NCBI GenBank assembly: GCA_964017155.1
Contig: OZ024854.1
Location: forward strand, 48,322,423-48,386,422
Direction of reading: 5' to 3'
DNA: 64,000 nt
Source: Oasisia sp. SBJ-2009
Lineage: Eukaryota; Annelida; Polychaeta; Sabellida; Siboglinidae
The notes beneath the pieces were generated by a model, which worked only from the letters and a program-made list of their open reading frames with translations, was not told the origin of the DNA and did no database searches. The translations under genes and the position numbers were made by a program. How positions within the stretch are numbered: position 1 is the first letter of the stretch; each line of letters begins with the position of its first letter. Of the stretch, positions 61,297 to 64,000 are shown one piece after another.

Positions 61297-63515
61297 TTGA
61301 AGCCACATTGTTTCTCCGAAACTACCTCCGGTGTTATGTTGGTAGATAGTCTGTTGAGGAGGATCCTGGTGAAGATCTTGCCTGCTATGGAAAGAAAAGA
61401 GATTCGTCCATAGTTCCCACAGTCTGTTCGATCACCTTTCTTGTAGATGGTTACAATGCTGGCATCCTTCCATGCTTGTAGTACAGAACCCACCTCCCCG
61501 GCATTGGTGATTAGTTGGTGCAGTCTGCTGAACAGATTGTCTCCTCCGTGCTTCCATAATTCTGCAGGAATTCCATCTCCTCCAGGTGCCATGCCATCTT
61601 TCAGGCCGGCGATTGCTCTAGCCATCTCATCCATAGCTGGAACTCATCGAGGCTTTCTTGATAATGCGCTGCGGGATGTTGTCCAGAGCTTCGTGATCTA
61701 TGTCGCCAGGGACGTTGATTAGCTTCTGGAAGTGTTCACTCCATCTTGCCACAACTCTCTTGCTGTCAGAGACGGTCTCCAATCCATCTGTTGATTTTAG
61801 TTGAACAGGTCCCTTCTTTTTGGGTCCCCACACTTCCTTCAGTCCATTGTAGAAGGCTTTGATGTTGTTACTGTCAGCAGCTCTCTGCAGCTCCACTGCC
61901 TTCCTTACCCACCAGTCTGACTTCAGTGCACGCGTGTGTTTTTGTAGCAATCTGCAGGCATCTTTGTATGCTGCAGTGGTGGACCTAGTGCTCCTGGTTT
62001 GCAACACTCTCTGGTGGGCTTGGTCTCTTCTGCTCATAAGAATCTGTAGGTCCTGGTCATTTGGGTCGAACCAGTCCTGGTATTTTCTGTCTGGCTTGCC
62101 AAGATATGTCTTAGTTGTGTTGTACACGACCTGCTGCAGAGCTGCCCATTCCTCGTCTGGTGTTGAGTTTTTCTTCTCCTCCCATTGGGCGAGAGCACTG
62201 TCCATCTTCTGCTCAAGACTCTCCCTGTGGCTGGTGGTACTTAGTTTTGCAATGTTCAGCTTGGTCGGCTTACTTGTCCCTTGCCTGTTGTGCTTTTGTC
62301 GTATTCTGAAAGCCACTTTTGACCTCAGCATCTGGTGATCGGTCCAGCAGTTTGCTCCACGCATAACTCGGATACTGTGGATGTCTATCTTATCCCGACA
62401 CTTCGTGATGATGAAGTCGATGATATGCCAATGTCTGGAACGAGGATGCATCCAGGTGGTCTTGCGTTCATCCTTCTGCTTGAACATGGTGTTCGTCACT
62501 ATCAGTTCGAACTCAGAGCACAGAGCCAGTAGAAGCTCGCCATTGGAGTTGCATTGACCAAGGGCCACTTGTCATTTTCTCTTCCTATCCTCGCATTGAA
62601 GTATCCTATCAGCAGAAGCTTATCTGTACAAGGGATGCCAATGAGCACACTAGCCAGCTGGTTGTAGAAGGCCTCCTTGTTTTCATCTGGGTTTGTCATT
62701 GTTGGAGCGTACACGTTGATAATTATAGCAAAGTTGTCCTTGCTCAGAGGTAGTCTCATCGTCATGATTCTGTCACTTACTGGCCGTGGCATTTCTGTCA
62801 GCTTTGTGACGATATCCTTCTTGATAGCAAAGCCCACTCCTGCGTCCCTTCTTTCTCCTTCGGGTTTGCCACTCCAGAAGAAAGAGTATTCCAAGTCGTC
62901 GAAACTACCAGACTCTGAAAACCTTGTTTCACATAGGGCGGCGATGTCGATGTTGTATTTGGCAAGTTACATTGCTACTAGTGCCGTACGTCTTTATGGT
63001 CGGTTAGCTCCACCTCGGTCGAGGAGAGTCCTAACGTTCCATTGTCCAATTGTCAGCAGTTGTCTTCTTTGTCCTCTTCTTCCCAGCTGATTTTCCACTG
63101 TCGACGGAAGATGAGGTCGAGCAGCGCGGTCCTTGGTAACCCGGGCGACGGCCGATCCGGTATGGAGTGTCGTGCGGTTGTACATTTCATGGAAGCTGCT
63201 AGCAAAAAGAGTTGAAGTGCCGCTAGCTTTTGCAAATTACTAGCTACACTCTCTCGGGGAACAAATAGAGGTCTCACACCGGCAAGAACATGTCAAGACA
63301 GGCGCAAACTATTTGTCCCTGCAGTGGCTGGTCGAGAGATGTTGGGAGTTCCATACATCCACCGCCCTTGATGCTGCCACAGTGACATGGTTTTCTGGTT
63401 AGGGTTTGCTCCCTTAGCCTTCGGTTCTGACAAGAACCTGTACCACAAGGCAGTGGTTTGCAACTCTGCATGGCAGGGGCGTCAAACTCCCTGAGTTATT
63501 GCAGTACATGGGGTA

Positions 63516-63556
63516 CTGCAACACCTGCATACCAAAATGGTATGCAGGTGTTGCAG
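63516..63556. repeat. Perfect 18-bp hairpin at the 5' end of the younger retrotransposon
   Basis: Arm ctgcaacacctgcatacc (63516-63533), loop aaaat, arm 63539-63556 exactly complementary. It ends 5 nt before the 5' boundary defined by the target-site duplication. Confidence 0.92.
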
Positions 63557-63561
63557 AACAG

Positions 63562-64000
63562 AAAAAGAACTAACCTGATGGAAACGGCAAAGAGCGAATT
63601 TGGGCTCGAATTGAGAAACGAAAGAGGCGACACCTTGGTAGAATGGGCAACATAAAGGAAATACAAAATCATGAATACCATGTTCCAGAAGAAAGCAGGG
63701 AGGAGATGGACGTGGAAAAGCCTAATCGATGTAACGAAGACCGAAATTGACTACATCCTAGCGTCACAGACATAACAGTCATCAACCAAGTCAACATTGG
63801 AAGTGACCACAGACTGGTAACCTACGTTTTGAGTTAAATTGGACGTAGAGGTGGAAAGAAAAAAATGACGAAGACGCCACCAAGAGTATATGCCACACGA
63901 ACAGGATCAAAGTAGATCGAATTTCAACTCGATGTGTGAAACCGATTCGAGACACTACAAGAACTAGACGATATCGACACCATAAACGAAACCATCACAT
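63562..64000 (+). mobile_element. Older non-LTR retrotransposon, continuation, running off the right edge
   Basis: The plus strand reads KSEFGLELRNERGDTLVEWA, NTMFQKKAGRRWTWKS and VTKTEIDYILAS, then INQVNIGSDHRLVT in another frame and LDVEVERKK. This is the second half of the endonuclease domain and linker of an APE-type LINE. In-frame stops and shifts (a TAA after VEWAT) show it is dead. Its first half lies at 59629-59733. Confidence 0.8.

Larger units (their letters stand above)
59734..63561 (-). mobile_element. Younger non-LTR retrotransposon (RTE-like), inserted into the older one
   Basis: Minus-strand element of about 3.8 kb. The 5' region (63561-63190) is non-coding, with an 18-bp hairpin. 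Endonuclease fragments are at 63060-62510 (IGQWNVRTLLD; GVGFAIKKDIV; INVYAPT; LLLIGYFNARIGRENDKW). The connecting part is at 62568-61627 (TTWMHPRSRHWHIIDFIIT; ANCWTDHQMLRSKV). Reverse transcriptase is at 61634-59788 (IFVDFRKAFDT; GVKQGCVLAPTLF; ELLFADDSALVAHS). The 3' end is a (GAT)n tail at 59735-59752. The flanking direct repeat AAAAAGAA occurs at 59726-59733 and 63562-63569. The endonuclease aspartate of GDFN is tyrosine here, and frameshifts plus an internal duplication make it non-functional. Confidence 0.88.

Noticed and set aside
60353..62532. Plus-strand ORFs over the retrotransposon
   Set aside because: They are antisense shadows of the minus-strand endonuclease and reverse transcriptase.

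Overview
This is a eukaryotic, almost certainly invertebrate metazoan, nuclear window. Genes are split by short spliceosomal introns. Two of them lie head to head over a CpG-containing spacer. The rest is full of minisatellites, microsatellites and remnants of piggyBac, hAT, pogo-like and non-LTR elements. No bacterial or organellar features were seen. My best guess is an amphioxus-like cephalochordate, because of the compact genes, TE mix and the peculiar splice-site minisatellites; a mollusc or other marine invertebrate is not excluded.

Layout: (1) 1-12044, minus strand: muskelin (MKLN1), first 13 coding exons, running off the left edge; a dead piggyBac transposase sits in one intron. (2) 12045 to about 12500: probable shared promoter. 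(3) 13667-26039, plus strand: mitochondrial carnitine palmitoyltransferase 2 (CPT2), 13 coding exons, 643 residues, complete. (4) 26040-32629: intergenic or 5' non-coding DNA with a TTAA-flanked MITE. (5) 32638-40641, plus strand: a 1842-residue, eleven-finger C2H2 protein in three coding exons. (6) 40642-45981: long 3' UTR/intergenic DNA with a pogo-like element. (7) 45982-48447, minus strand: a two-exon membrane protein with a Mab-21-like C-terminal half and a coding 15-bp minisatellite. (8) 48448-52542: intergenic, with a hAT-like MITE directly behind the next gene. (9) 52543-58156, minus strand: NDUFAF3, complex I assembly factor, five exons. (10) 58157-64000: AT-rich DNA, a long (CACACG)n tract and two nested non-LTR retrotransposons.

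The most striking signal is a recurring arrangement in three unrelated genes. Minisatellite arrays are anchored exactly on exon-intron boundaries, and in most of them the repeat unit contains the splice site plus the adjoining piece of exon. I count eight clear cases: MKLN1 exons 6 and 10 (acceptors), 9, 11 and 13 (donors); CPT2 exons 9 and 11 (donors); NDUFAF3 exon 5 (acceptor). A ninth, decayed case follows CPT2 exon 7. Each creates tandem rows of splice-site copies. I recall from memory that boundary-spanning minisatellites were described at the amphioxus Adh locus, so the type may not be new, but its density here is remarkable.

MKLN1, CPT2, the zinc-finger gene, the Mab-21-like gene and NDUFAF3 do not form a pathway. 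CPT2 and NDUFAF3 are both mitochondrial, but this is ordinary eukaryotic neighbourhood. All gene models were built by hand from reading frame, splice signals and remembered family sequences. Intron phases close exactly for MKLN1 (1350 nt in window), CPT2 (1932 nt), the zinc-finger gene (5529 nt), the Mab-21-like gene (1764 nt) and NDUFAF3 (723 nt).
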